A stretch of DNA of 41,903 bases, from contig JAPLQX010000025.1 of assembly GCA_026399435.1 (NCBI GenBank), positions 1 through 41,903 of the forward strand, given 5' to 3'. A program made the position numbers and the translations under genes. Each line of letters opens with the position of its first letter. Positions within the stretch are counted from its first letter, which is position 1. The DNA comes from Rhodocyclales bacterium (GTDB taxonomy: Bacteria; Pseudomonadota; Gammaproteobacteria; Burkholderiales; Rhodocyclaceae). Positions 1 to 9,164 of this stretch are shown in pieces. The notes under the pieces are model-generated. The model was not told where the DNA came from, did no database searches, and saw only the letters and a list, made by a program, of their open reading frames with translations.

Positions 1-448
1 TGGGAGTTCCCTCGAAATACGTCACTTTGCCGCTGTCGGCGGACATGGCCTCGGCCGTAATGTTGTAGCGGGCCAGGCGGGATACGCCGCATGCAACAAA
101 GCCGGCCAGGACGATGCGGTCGTACAGGCCCTGCATGCCGCAGCCATACGCGATCACGGCTGGAGCGACGCCGAAGGAGATCACATCAGCAAGGGAGTCG
201 AGCTCGCGACCCATTGCCGACGTCTGCTGTCGCCATCGCGCAATCCGTCCATCGAGGACATCGAAGACAAGAGCTGCAAGGACCATTCCGCACGCAAAGT
301 AGATATGCGCGACCTCGGTCGTTTGCAGATAGGTCATGACCGAAAACAACGCCCCTACGCCGCAGACCGCGTTTGCCAGCGTGAACCAGTCGGCCAGCTG
401 GAACTCCCGGATCATGGCGAAGGGCTTGTTCGGTTTATGGTTCGTCAT
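1..448 (-). CDS. pssA: CDP-diacylglycerol-serine O-phosphatidyltransferase, 3' end beyond window
   Basis: Membrane enzyme that joins CDP-diacylglycerol and L-serine to give phosphatidylserine, the precursor of phosphatidylethanolamine. The 149 visible residues carry the complete CDP-alcohol phosphotransferase signature: D66-G67-x2-A70-R71-x8-G80-x3-D84-x3-D88. Hydrophobic segments lie at about 20-40 and 48-65. The later KVTYFEGTP stretch fits PssA rather than PgsA. The start is the ATG at 446-448, followed by a short polar tail and then the REFQLADWFTLAN stretch that opens the first membrane segment. No strong ribosome-binding site precedes it. The gene runs off the left edge, so its C-terminal membrane helices are not visible. 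Assignment to the CDP-alcohol family is certain; serine as acceptor is likely rather than proven. Confidence 0.85.
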   Translation of the reverse strand, partial: MTNHKPNKPFAMIREFQLADWFTLANAVCGVGALFSVMTYLQTTEVAHIYFACGMVLAALVFDVLDGRIARWRQQTSAMGRELDSLADVISFGVAPAVIAYGCGMQGLYDRIVLAGFVACGVSRLARYNITAEAMSADSGKVTYFEGTP

Positions 449-534
449 GGCAGAAAGGATACCCGACCGCGCAAAGGATTGCCGGCGCCGACCGCGCTCT
501 CGCGAACACGATCAGAGCCGGCATGACATCACAT

Positions 535-693
535 TCAGTACTTCTTGTTCTCTCTTGCTTCGTCCTTTATGGCTGCACCGCCCGCCTGAATGTCCTTGCC
601 CGCACCTTCGACCGTATTGCAACCGGCAATCGAGCCAAACAAGCCGGCCATGAACAGCGCAGCCAGCAGTGACGTGAAAATTTTGTTGATCAT
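535..693 (-). CDS. entericidin A/B-like small lipoprotein
   Basis: A 52-residue lipoprotein of the entericidin EcnA/EcnB type. It has a short charged start (MINK), a hydrophobic signal segment at residues 5-20, a lipobox (SIAGC) with the acylated cysteine at position 25, and a small mature part rich in Gly, Ala, Lys and Glu, starting NTVEGAGKDIQAGG, which is the family hallmark. The start is the ATG at 691-693, with AAGGAG seven bases upstream; longer in-frame starts to 813 have no such site. Entericidins are small envelope lipoproteins linked to stress and stationary phase in enterobacteria. In betaproteobacteria they are common, with role unproven. It is a single gene between the distal IclR gene and pssA. 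Confidence 0.85.
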   Translation of the reverse strand: MINKIFTSLLAALFMAGLFGSIAGCNTVEGAGKDIQAGGAAIKDEARENKKY

Positions 694-852
694 GGTGAAT
701 CTCCTTGGGTAGAAAGCGCGCTGAAGGTCGAAATGCACGACAGACAAGCCGCATCGGCATTGCCCAAGCTCATTGTCCACGCACATGCATGGTGACTCGG
801 TGCGATAGCGCACAGAAGACCCGGCGGGCCCTCCGCAGCGAGGGTAGCCTGC

Positions 853-884
853 AAAAGTCGGCGCTGGCGGGACGGCGATTTCGC
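853..884. repeat. dispersed hairpin element, copy A
   Basis: Contains AAAAGTCGGCGCTGGCGGGA followed by CGGCGATTTCG. The same core recurs at 18471-18496 and 40326-40358. The arms (GTCGGCG and CGGCGAT with flanking A/T runs) form an imperfect hairpin. It lies between the iclR stop and the entericidin promoter region, a REP-like placement. Confidence 0.6.
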
Positions 885-918
885 GGACGATGTTGCCCGC
901 CGCGACAGCGGGACGAAC

Positions 919-1770
919 CTAGCCGCGCATCCCCAGCGACGCCTCCAGCTGCCTCACCAGTTCGATCAGCTTCGGCCGCACCTCGCCCAGCAGAAACTCC
1001 TTCGACAACGAAAACGCCGCACCGCCGCAGTTGATCGCCATCGGCGGCAGGCCGCCACCCGGACGCAGCGGCACGGCAATGGCATTGACATCGGACTGCC
1101 ATTCGCCGAAAGAGCTGACGCAGCCGGTCTCGCGATATTCCTTCAGCGCGCGCTCGATGCCGTCGCGGATCGACGGCCAGGCCACTTCGTCGAGTTCCTT
1201 GACGCGTTCCATGATGTCCTCGCGTTCGCGCTCGGGAATCAGCGCCAGATAGGCGCGGCCCATCGCCGTGGTGGCGATCGGAATGCGCGAACCGACATCG
1301 AGCGACAGCGTCAGCGCCGCCGAGCTGCGCGCATTGCCGACATAGATCATCGACAGGCGGTCGCGGCTGCCGAGCGACACCATGGCCTTGGAATAGTCGG
1401 CGAGTTCCTGCATCAGCGGTCGCGACAGGTCGCGCACGTCCAGGCGCGCCAGCATCGCGCTGCCCAGCGCCAGCGTCGAGGTTCCCAGCCGGTACTTGCC
1501 GGTCTCCTCGACGAACACCAGGTAGCCGAGCTTGGTCAGCGTATAGGTGAGGCGCGAGACGGTGGATTTTGGCAGCTTGCAGCGCTTGGCGATGTCGAGA
1601 TTGCCGAGCATCTTCTCGCCGGAGCTGAAGCTCGAGAGCACCGACAGTCCGCGCGCCAGTGCGGTGACGAAATGGCGATCTTCCTTGCCGGCGGCCTTGG
1701 CTGCGACCTTGCTCGCAACCTTGGTGGGAAATGCGGCGGCAACCGCGGCGACCTTGTTCTGTTTGTTCAT
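919..1770 (-). CDS. IclR-family transcriptional regulator
   Basis: A 283-residue regulator with an N-terminal winged helix-turn-helix (recognition region about 58-82, IAKRCKLPKSTVSRL) and the C-terminal IclR effector-binding domain (about 105-280, with the MGRAYLA and INCGGAAF type motifs). IclR proteins bind as dimers or tetramers to operators of catabolic genes and respond to a pathway intermediate. It is the last gene of the ten-gene operon starting with the acyl-CoA ligase; its ATG lies one base from the stop of the flavoprotein gene. It therefore probably controls this operon and the divergent dehydrogenase arm. An unusual Ala/Lys/Val-rich extension (residues 5-29) precedes the DNA-binding domain. 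Family assignment is firm; the effector is unknown. Confidence 0.92.
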   Translation of the reverse strand: MNKQNKVAAVAAAFPTKVASKVAAKAAGKEDRHFVTALARGLSVLSSFSSGEKMLGNLDIAKRCKLPKSTVSRLTYTLTKLGYLVFVEETGKYRLGTSTLALGSAMLARLDVRDLSRPLMQELADYSKAMVSLGSRDRLSMIYVGNARSSAALTLSLDVGSRIPIATTAMGRAYLALIPEREREDIMERVKELDEVAWPSIRDGIERALKEYRETGCVSSFGEWQSDVNAIAVPLRPGGGLPPMAINCGGAAFSLSKEFLLGEVRPKLIELVRQLEASLGMRG

Positions 1771-1771
1771 G

Positions 1772-2743
1772 TCAGTCCTCTAGTGCATACAGCGCGCATA
1801 GCGCATCGCGGGCGGTCCGGTATTCGCGTCCGAGCCGCTCCACCACTTCACTTACGGGAAGAATTTCATCGATCGAACCGATGCCCTGGCCGACGCCCCA
1901 GATGTCGCGCCAGGCCTTGGTCGTGTCGGAACCGAAGCTCATGCTGGTCTTGTCGCGCAGGGGCAGATTGTCGGGGTCCAGCCCCTGCGCCGCGATGCTC
2001 GGCCGCAAATAGTTGCCATGCACGCCGGTAAAGTAGGGAGTGTAGAGCACGTCCGCCGCGCTGCTGTCGAGAATCATCTGCTTGTAGCCATCGACCGCGT
2101 TGGCTTCGGGCGTCGGGATGAAGCGCGTGCCCATGTAGGCCAGATCGGCACCCATGACCTGCGCCGCGAGGATCTGCTCGCCGCGCGTGATCGCCCCCGA
2201 GAGCGCGATCGGGCCGTCCCAGAAACGCCGCACCTCCGACACCAGCGCAAACGGGCTCAGCGTGCCTGCATGGCCGCCGGCGCCGGCGGCGACCAGGATC
2301 AGGCCATCGACACCGGCTTCGAGGGCCTTTTGCGCGTGGCGCACGTTGATCACGTCGTGAAACACGATGCCGCCGTAGGCGTGCACTTCCTTGACCACAT
2401 CTCCCGGCGCACGCAGGCTGGTGATGATCATCGGCGCCTTGTGCTTGACGCACAGGGCGATGTCGTGGTCGAGCCGGTCGTTGGAGTGATGCACGATCTG
2501 GTTCACCGCGAAGGGCCCGATCTTGCGGCCCGGATCGGCGCGGCGCGCGGCGTCGATTTCGGCCGTCATCGTGGCCAGCCATTCGTCGAGCAGTTCCCGC
2601 GGCCTGGCGTTCAGCGCCGGGAAGGAGCCGACGATGCCGGCCTTGCATTGCGCCAGAACCAGCTGCGGCTGGGAGACGATGAACATCGGCGCGCCGATTA
2701 CCGGCAGCGCGAGATTGTCTTGCAGGACTTTGGGCAGGGACAT
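1772..2743 (-). CDS. nitronate monooxygenase-like FMN flavoprotein
   Basis: A 323-residue TIM-barrel flavoprotein of the nitronate monooxygenase / 2-nitropropane dioxygenase superfamily. Visible family features are the N-terminal PVIGAPMF motif, the glycine-rich AAGAGGHAG phosphate loop near residue 156, and the GADLAYMGTRF stretch that completes the FMN site. The start is the ATG at 2741-2743 with TTAGGAGA just upstream; a much longer in-frame extension to 3061 would overlap the MFS gene and is not credible. Family members oxidise alkyl nitronates, but relatives act on CoA thioesters in catabolic clusters (IpdC in steroid degradation, for example). In this operon an acyl-CoA or enone substrate is as plausible as a nitronate. 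Confidence 0.85.
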   Translation of the reverse strand: MSLPKVLQDNLALPVIGAPMFIVSQPQLVLAQCKAGIVGSFPALNARPRELLDEWLATMTAEIDAARRADPGRKIGPFAVNQIVHHSNDRLDHDIALCVKHKAPMIITSLRAPGDVVKEVHAYGGIVFHDVINVRHAQKALEAGVDGLILVAAGAGGHAGTLSPFALVSEVRRFWDGPIALSGAITRGEQILAAQVMGADLAYMGTRFIPTPEANAVDGYKQMILDSSAADVLYTPYFTGVHGNYLRPSIAAQGLDPDNLPLRDKTSMSFGSDTTKAWRDIWGVGQGIGSIDEILPVSEVVERLGREYRTARDALCALYALED

Positions 2744-2751
2744 GGATTCTC

Positions 2752-4185
2752 CTAAGCGGATTGGGCGCGCTGCGTCCGGCCGGTCATCATCCAGGCCGGG
2801 ATCAGGGCAAGGCAATAGACGAAGGCGATCAGGAAGAAACCCTCCTGCATGGGTTGCAGTCCATGGACGGCATCCAGATGCCGCTCGCGGCCTTCGAGGA
2901 ACAGCGCCAGCAGCGTGACGCCGAGCGCGCCGCCGAGCTGGCGAAAGAAATTGATCGAGGCAGAGCCGGCCGCCTCGGTGCCGTGGGGCAGCAGCCGCAA
3001 GGCGCCGGCATTCAGCCCCGGAATGATCAGGCCGAGGCCGACGCGGCCGATCGCCACCCACAGCGCCAGCATCCAGAAGCCGGTAGCGCGCGAGGAAAAT
3101 CCCATGAGGATCGCCGAAACCGCAAAGAAGGCCAGCCCCGCCATCGCCACGCGATTGGGCGGAAAGCGATCCGCCAGCCGTCCCGAGAGCAGCAGCACGA
3201 TGGCCAGCACGATGCCCCCCGGCACCAGCATCACGCCGGCCTCATAGGCCGAGAAGCTGGCGCCGATCTGGGCGAAAATCGGCGCCAGATAGGTCGAGCC
3301 GTAAATGCCGATGCCATAGGCCGCCGCCACCAGCACCGCCGCGCCGAAACCTGCCTCGCGGAAGATGCTGAAGTCCAGCAGCGGATGCAGCGTGCTGCGC
3401 TCCCAGACGACGAAGGCCACCGCCAGTCCGATGCCGAGCGCGACGGCCGCACTGCCCAGTGCCGGCGCGCGGATCAGCGCTGCCAGGCCGCCGAGCAGCG
3501 CGCACAGCGCGGCCACCACCAGCACCAGGCCGATCGGGTCGAAGGGGCGCTTGTGCGCACCGGGCAGCGGCCGGCCGGCGATGACGAAGCGCGGCGCCAG
3601 CGCGATGGCCGCCAGGCACAGCGGCACGGTCACCAGGAACACCGCGCGCCAGCCGTAGTGATCGACCAGCAGGCCTCCCATCACCGGCCCCACGGCGGGC
3701 GACAGCACGATGCCAAGGCCATAGGCGCCCATCGCCTGGCCGCGTTCGTGCAGCGGGAAGACGTCGATGATGACCAGCATCGCCAGCGGCTGGATCAGGC
3801 CGGCGATGCTGCCCTGGCCAATGCGGCACAGCGCCAGCAGTTCGAAGCGATCGGACAGCGCGGCGAGCACCGAGAACATCACCAGCAGCAGCAGCGCACC
3901 GACAAAGGTACGGCGGATGCCGAAACGCTGCATGGCCCAGGTGGCGAGCAGCATCGAGGCCGTGGTGGCGGCAAGAAAGCCGGTGGACAACAGCTGCACC
4001 TGATCGTGGCCGAGATGGAAGACGCGGATGATTTCGGGCAGCGCGACATTGACCACCGTGGCTTCCATGATCGCCGAGACGGTGCCGAGCATCACGGTGA
4101 CCACCGCCCACCAGCGATAGCCCGGACCGTGGCGCTCGAACATCGCGGCCACTTCCGTCTGGCGCTGGTTGGTGGCGTAGCTCAT
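2752..4185 (-). CDS. MFS transporter, DHA2 (EmrB/QacA) type
   Basis: A 477-residue major facilitator protein with 12-14 hydrophobic segments. The first follows a soluble N-terminus of about 25 residues, and motif C (GIVLSPAVGPVMGGLL), typical of drug/proton antiporters, sits in the fifth helix. The start is the ATG at 4183-4185, which overlaps the livF stop codon as ATGA and so is probably translationally coupled to it. The protein may export a toxic substrate or by-product, or provide a second import route for the acid handled by this operon. The cargo cannot be read from the sequence. The family is clear. Confidence 0.88.
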   Translation of the reverse strand: MSYATNQRQTEVAAMFERHGPGYRWWAVVTVMLGTVSAIMEATVVNVALPEIIRVFHLGHDQVQLLSTGFLAATTASMLLATWAMQRFGIRRTFVGALLLLVMFSVLAALSDRFELLALCRIGQGSIAGLIQPLAMLVIIDVFPLHERGQAMGAYGLGIVLSPAVGPVMGGLLVDHYGWRAVFLVTVPLCLAAIALAPRFVIAGRPLPGAHKRPFDPIGLVLVVAALCALLGGLAALIRAPALGSAAVALGIGLAVAFVVWERSTLHPLLDFSIFREAGFGAAVLVAAAYGIGIYGSTYLAPIFAQIGASFSAYEAGVMLVPGGIVLAIVLLLSGRLADRFPPNRVAMAGLAFFAVSAILMGFSSRATGFWMLALWVAIGRVGLGLIIPGLNAGALRLLPHGTEAAGSASINFFRQLGGALGVTLLALFLEGRERHLDAVHGLQPMQEGFFLIAFVYCLALIPAWMMTGRTQRAQSA

Positions 4186-4914
4186 TTGAAAACTGCGTCG
4201 GCAACATCGCCAGCCGCGCCTTCGCGGGCGAAATAGAGGTCGTGCAGGCGGTCGATATCCACCGCCGCGGCACGTTCGGCAAGGATCACGCGGCCGGCGC
4301 GCATCAGGTACACGCCGTCGGCCAACCCCAGCGCCATGCGGGTGTTCTGCTCGACCAGGACGATGGTCACGCCCTGCTGCTTGAGCCCACGCAGGATGTC
4401 GAAGATCTCGCGCACGATCACCGGCGCCAGGCCCAGCGACGGCTCGTCGATCAGCAGCACGCGCGGTTCGGACATCAGGCCGCGGCCCATCGCCAGCATC
4501 TGCGCCTCGCCGCCGGACAACGAGCCGGCCAGCTGGCGGCGCCGTTCCCTGAGCTTGGGGAAGAGGCCGAAGACACGCTCCAGGTTGCGCCCCAAGGCAG
4601 CGCGGTGCGGCTTGGGGAAGGCGCCCATGGTCAGGTTTTCTTCCACCGTCATGTCGCGGAATACCATGCGTCCTTCGGGAATCAGCGCCAGGCCGAGGCT
4701 GGCCATGTCCCACGTGGCGCGATCGGTGAGCGGGTAGCCATCGAGGCTGACGCTGCCCTGCGTGGTCGGTACCAGTCCCATGACGGCCTTCAGCAGCGTG
4801 CTCTTGCCGGCACCGTTGGGACCGATGATCGCCGTCAACTCGCCGAGCGGGAAGTTCAGCGAGACGTCCCATAGCACGTTGATCGCGCCGTAGCCGGCGC
4901 GGAGATTCTCGACC

Positions 4915-4922
<8 letters not shown>
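4182..4922 (-). CDS. livF: branched-chain amino acid-type ABC transporter ATPase LivF
   Basis: A 246-residue ABC ATPase of the LivF class. Walker A is GPNGAGKST (34-42), the signature is LSGGE (135-139) and Walker B is VLLIDE (155-160), followed by the PSLGLAP D-loop. All catalytic motifs are intact. It pairs with LivG on the cytoplasmic face of the LivH-LivM permease. Genes annotated Liv in catabolic operons of betaproteobacteria often import aromatic or alicyclic acids rather than leucine, and the adjoining CoA ligase supports that here. The start at 4922 lies inside the livG 3' end (8-base overlap), and the stop overlaps the MFS start. Confidence 0.92.
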
Positions 4923-5638
<716 letters not shown>

Positions 5639-5646
<8 letters not shown>

Positions 5647-6592
5647 GGCTGCCCCCGCGCATCCGGCGCAGGGCATTGCGCAGCAGCGGCAGCAGGCCGT
5701 CGGGCGCGAACAGGATCATCAGCGCGAGCACGCTGCCGAGGATGATCTGGTGCCCGGTGCTGACCAGGGCCTTGAACACCAGCTGATCGACCAGGTAGAT
5801 CACCACGGCGCCGATGGCCGGCCCGGTCACGGTGCGGTAGCCGCCGAAGATCGCGGCGACGATGGGCAGCACGCTCCAGCCACCAGAAAAGGCGTAGTCG
5901 GGTTCGAGGAAGTTGATGACATGCGCGTTCACCGCACCGATCACGCCGGTCATGAAGGCCGAGACGAAGAGCATCCACGACTTCAGGAGCACGCTGTTCA
6001 CGCCGACCACGCGCGTCGCGTCCTCGCTGTCGTGCATGGCGCGCAGGGCGATGCCGTAGTGGCTGCGGCGAATCAAGTCGTAGGTGGCGAGGAAGGCCGC
6101 CAGCAGGGTCAGCAGCAGCAGGAACTGGCCCGTCCGCGACGACAGGTCGAAGCCGGCGATGGTCGGCAGCACCGGAATCTGCGAAATGCCGCCGCTGCCG
6201 TGGGTGAGGAATTCCATCTCGGTGGCGAGGATGCGGAAGATCTGCGCATAGGCCAGGATTGCCAGCGCAAAGTAGGGCCCGGACAGGCGCAGCGCCGGCA
6301 GCATCGCCACCGAGAACAGCACCGCAATCAGGCCGGCCAGCGGGATCGCCAGCAGCACCGGCACGCCCAGTTTCATGCTCAGCAGCGCCGAGGCGTAGGC
6401 GCCGACGCCGAAGAAGGCGGCGTGGCCGAAGCTGACCATGCCGCCCAGGTTGCCCAGCAGCGCCCAGGCCACGGCCACGCCGGCGACGATCAGCGACGAC
6501 ACCACCAGGCCCATGAGGTAGTTGTTGCCGCCGAAGGCCAGCGGCACCACGACATAGCAGACGGCTAGGAAGAGATAAGCGCTGCGTCTCAT
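5639..6592 (-). CDS. livM: branched-chain amino acid-type ABC permease LivM
   Basis: A 317-residue membrane permease of the LivM type with about eight to ten hydrophobic helices. The conserved GMVSFGHAAFFGVGAYASA motif (residues 51-69) and the later GYRTVTGPAIGA segment mark the branched-chain permease family. It forms the inner-membrane channel with LivH. It is separated from livH by about 530 bp that hold a DUF559 gene and GC-rich repeats, whereas every other junction in this operon overlaps or nearly abuts. The start is the ATG at 6592, just before the first membrane helix. Confidence 0.92.
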
Positions 6593-6629
6593 CAGAGCTG
6601 CAATCGAACGTCGCAGGTGCGAAAGGTTT

Positions 6630-7001
6630 TCACCCCTCTCCCCCTGCGGGAGAGGGGCGGGGGAGAGGGGACCGCTCAGTCACTGCCGCCATTACCGTCA
6701 CCAACACTCCATCCAGATTACTCATGATTTCATTGTTCCAGAACCGAATCACCTCGAAGCCCTGCGCACGCAGCCATGCATCTCGTCTTGCATCGTGCAG
6801 CGCCTCGTGATGCTGACCGCCATCGGCCTCTATGATCAGCCGAGCTCCAAAATGCACGAAATCGACCACGTAAGGGCCAATCGCTTGTTGGCGCCTGAAC
6901 TTCTCGCCGTTCAGACGATGTGCGCGCAGGTGTCGCCACAGTTTGCTTTCGCTCTCGGTCATGCTCTGTCGCAAGTGCCTGGCAAATTCGCGTTGCTCCA
7001 T
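6630..7001 (-). CDS. DUF559 endonuclease-fold protein within a repeat-flanked unit
   Basis: A 123-residue DUF559 protein (restriction-endonuclease/Vsr-like fold). Visible features are KLWRHLRAHRLNGEKFRRQ, the acidic core VDFVHFGARLIIEADGGQH (residues about 46-64) and RFWNNEIMSNLDGVL near the end. DUF559 proteins are candidate nucleases without a settled role. The start is the ATG at 6999-7001 (MEQREFARHLR); the longer frame to 7106 only translates the flanking repeat. The last dozen residues (SPLPRPSPAGGEG) are likewise encoded by the GC-rich repeat at 6632-6672. It sits between livH and livM, where it looks like an insertion. Confidence 0.8.
   Translation of the reverse strand: MEQREFARHLRQSMTESESKLWRHLRAHRLNGEKFRRQQAIGPYVVDFVHFGARLIIEADGGQHHEALHDARRDAWLRAQGFEVIRFWNNEIMSNLDGVLVTVMAAVTERSPLPRPSPAGGEG
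6632..6672. repeat. CCCCTCTCCC-type hairpin repeat at 3' side of the DUF559 gene
   Basis: CCCCTCTCCC and GGGAGAGGGG form a perfect 10-bp stem around CCTGC (6633-6657), followed by another GGGGGAGAGGGG run. The same type of sequence flanks the gene on the other side (7003-7080) and interrupts hsdM at about 21049-21147. Confidence 0.75.
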
Positions 7002-7002
7002 G

Positions 7003-7080
7003 TCCCCTCTCCCCAACCCCGCTCTGCGTACCTGGGATTCCGCTTCGCGGCAGGCATCTCCCACAGGGGGAGAGGGGCTT
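7003..7080. repeat. CCCCTCTCCCC-type repeat at 5' side of the DUF559 gene
   Basis: CCCCTCTCCCC near 7004-7014 and GGGGAGAGGGG near 7069-7079 are complementary. With 6632-6672 they bracket the DUF559 gene, giving a unit of about 450 bp with similar ends. Confidence 0.7.
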
Positions 7081-7119
7081 TCTGCCTCGACCTCAGCCAC
7101 TCTCAATTGCAGCCTTTCA

Positions 7120-7992
7120 TCAGCCGCGCCTCTTTGCTGAACCGAAGAGGCCGTTGGGCAGCACCAGCAGCACCACCAGGAACAGCGTCATGCCGACCAG
7201 TTCCTGCAGCGCCGAGCTCCATAGTGTCACCGTCATCGCTTCGGTGACGCCGAGCAACAGCGCCGCGGCGAGCACGCCGGGCACCGAGCCGACGCCGGCC
7301 AGCACGGTAATGATGAAGGCCTTGACCGTCAGCGCGTGGCCCAGCGGCGGATGCACCACGCTGCTGGAGTAAAGGGCGACGCCGGCGCAGGCCGCCAGGG
7401 CGCCGGCGACGATGAAGGAGATCAGCTCGGTCTTCGCCGGGTTGATGCCCATCAGCTTCGCCGCGTCGCGGTTGGACGACACCGCGCGCACGGCGCGGCC
7501 ATACCAGCTGCGCGACAGCCACTGCCATAGCGCGAGCACCAGCACCAGGCTGACGACGAAAGCACCCAGCTCGCTCTTCATGCTGAACAGCGGACCGAGC
7601 TGCACGGCGTCCTGCATGAACGGCGAACCGGTGGAGCGCACGTCGCCGGAAAAGATCAGCAGCACGGCATTGGTGATGATGATGCCGATGGCGAAGGTGA
7701 GCATCAGCGAGTTGAGCTCGCGGTTCTTGCGGATGCGATCCACCAGCAGGTAGACCAGCGCCGAGCAGGTGCAGGCCACCAGCACCGCCAGCGGCACGGC
7801 GAACACCGGGTTGAGCTGCAGGCGACTCTCGACCACGTAGGCCATGTAGGCGGCGAGCAGCACCAGCTCGCCGTGAGCGAGGTTGATCACGCGCATGGTG
7901 CCGAAGGTCAGCGCCAGGCCGAGCGCGATCAGCGCATAGACGCCGCCGACCAGCAGCCCGGAGTACAGCGCCTGGAGAATGAGTTCGAACAT
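7120..7992 (-). CDS. livH: branched-chain amino acid-type ABC permease LivH
   Basis: A 290-residue permease of the LivH type with about eight hydrophobic segments. Diagnostic stretches are GGVYALIALGLALTFGTMRVINLAHGE (N-terminal half) and VKAFIITVLAGVGSVPGV (about 223-240), which match the family's EAA-like cytoplasmic loop. It pairs with LivM to form the channel. It starts two bases after the livK stop. The operon continues past the DUF559 insertion into livM, so a transcript must cross about 530 bp of GC-rich hairpin-forming sequence to supply both permeases. Confidence 0.92.
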   Translation of the reverse strand: MFELILQALYSGLLVGGVYALIALGLALTFGTMRVINLAHGELVLLAAYMAYVVESRLQLNPVFAVPLAVLVACTCSALVYLLVDRIRKNRELNSLMLTFAIGIIITNAVLLIFSGDVRSTGSPFMQDAVQLGPLFSMKSELGAFVVSLVLVLALWQWLSRSWYGRAVRAVSSNRDAAKLMGINPAKTELISFIVAGALAACAGVALYSSSVVHPPLGHALTVKAFIITVLAGVGSVPGVLAAALLLGVTEAMTVTLWSSALQELVGMTLFLVVLLVLPNGLFGSAKRRG

Positions 7993-7994
7993 TC

Positions 7995-9164
7995 CTACCA
8001 GGGCAGGCCGGGCCAGACGATCGGGCCGGTGGCTTCAGCCTTCGGCGAAACAATGACGATCTTGCCGTCCTGATGCTGGCCCATGCGGTGGCGGAAGTTG
8101 AGATTGTCGCCATTGACATCGAACTGCACGCGGCCGATCAGCGTCTCCTTGTTGGTCTTGCGCAACTCGTCGGCGAGGCCGCCCTTCTTCAGGCTGCCGT
8201 TGTCCGCCGCGCGGGCGATGGCTTCGAACAGCAGCTGCGCCTTGACGTAGCCGAACTGGGCCAGGTAATCGACGTCCTTGTTGAACAGCTTCTTGTAGGT
8301 CTCGGCGAACAGCTTGCCCTCGGGCTGCTTGTAGTCCACCGGGGAAGGCAGCAGAGAGGTGCCGGTAATGTTGGGCATCAGGTCCGGGAAGTCCTTCCAC
8401 ATCTTCGAGGTGGCCAGCGACCAGACGCCGACCATGGCCTTGATCTCGGGCTTCAGCACCTTCGCGGCGCGGATGATGCCGACGTAGTCGTTCTCGTAGG
8501 CCGACATCAGGATCACCTCGGGCTTGTCCTGCAGCTTGATCTTGTTGATGATCGGCTTGAAGTCGGTGATGGCCGGGTCGAAGGGATGCAGCACGACCTT
8601 GATGCCCTTGGGCGCCAGCGCCTTCTGCATGTCCTTGGCGAGGTCGGCCGTGGCTTCCTTGGTCGAATGCACGATGGATACCGACTTGACCCCCTGCTCC
8701 TCGAACAGCTGGGTCACGGCGCGCTCGTAGCCCTGGGTATTGTTGATGCGGAAAAATGTCTTGTAGCCGCGCTGGGTCAGGCCGTTATCGACGCCGCCGG
8801 CGGTCATGTACACGAGGTTCTGCTTGTTGGCGGCATCCGAGGCGGGACCGATGATGTTCGAGCCGAAGCCGCCGACCAGCGCCACCACGCCCTGCGAGGT
8901 CAGCTTCTCGACTGCGGCGACGGCCTTGGCCGGGTTGGATTCGTCGTCGACGGTGATCAGCTTGATCTTGTGCCTGGCGTTGCCCTTGTTGAACAACTCG
9001 ACCGCGGTCTGGATGCCCTCGGCCATGCCGGTGCCGGAGCGCGCCATGGCGCCGGTCAGAGGAATCTGCACGCCGACCGTGAATTCCTCGGCGCATGCCG
9101 TTCCGGTGCTGCCGAGCGTAGCCGCGACCGCCAGCGTTGCGGCCATGATTCTGAATGGTGTCAT
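7995..9164 (-). CDS. livK: branched-chain amino acid-type ABC substrate-binding protein LivK
   Basis: A 389-residue periplasmic binding protein of the leucine/isoleucine/valine-binding type I fold. A Sec signal peptide (MTPFRIMAATLAVAATLGS, cleaved near ACA-EE at about 25-26) precedes FTVGVQIPLTGAMA, the typical first strand of the mature protein. The central GGFGSNIIGPASDAANKQN region lines the ligand cleft. It captures the substrate for LivHMGF. Its ATG overlaps the acyl-CoA ligase stop as ATGA, with AGGAGG just upstream inside the ligase gene. The ligand is not predictable; the context suggests a carboxylic acid that is then CoA-activated. Confidence 0.92.
   Translation of the reverse strand: MTPFRIMAATLAVAATLGSTGTACAEEFTVGVQIPLTGAMARSGTGMAEGIQTAVELFNKGNARHKIKLITVDDESNPAKAVAAVEKLTSQGVVALVGGFGSNIIGPASDAANKQNLVYMTAGGVDNGLTQRGYKTFFRINNTQGYERAVTQLFEEQGVKSVSIVHSTKEATADLAKDMQKALAPKGIKVVLHPFDPAITDFKPIINKIKLQDKPEVILMSAYENDYVGIIRAAKVLKPEIKAMVGVWSLATSKMWKDFPDLMPNITGTSLLPSPVDYKQPEGKLFAETYKKLFNKDVDYLAQFGYVKAQLLFEAIARAADNGSLKKGGLADELRKTNKETLIGRVQFDVNGDNLNFRHRMGQHQDGKIVIVSPKAEATGPIVWPGLPW

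Noticed and set aside
1772..3061. N-terminal extension of the nitronate monooxygenase-like protein
   Set aside because: The extension lies within the MFS gene in another frame, and a good ribosome-binding site precedes the ATG at 2743.
2752..4872. Possible 706-residue fusion of an ABC-like segment to the MFS transporter
   Set aside because: The extra N-terminal part is the out-of-frame translation of livF; the ATGA overlap at 4182-4185 is a normal gene junction.
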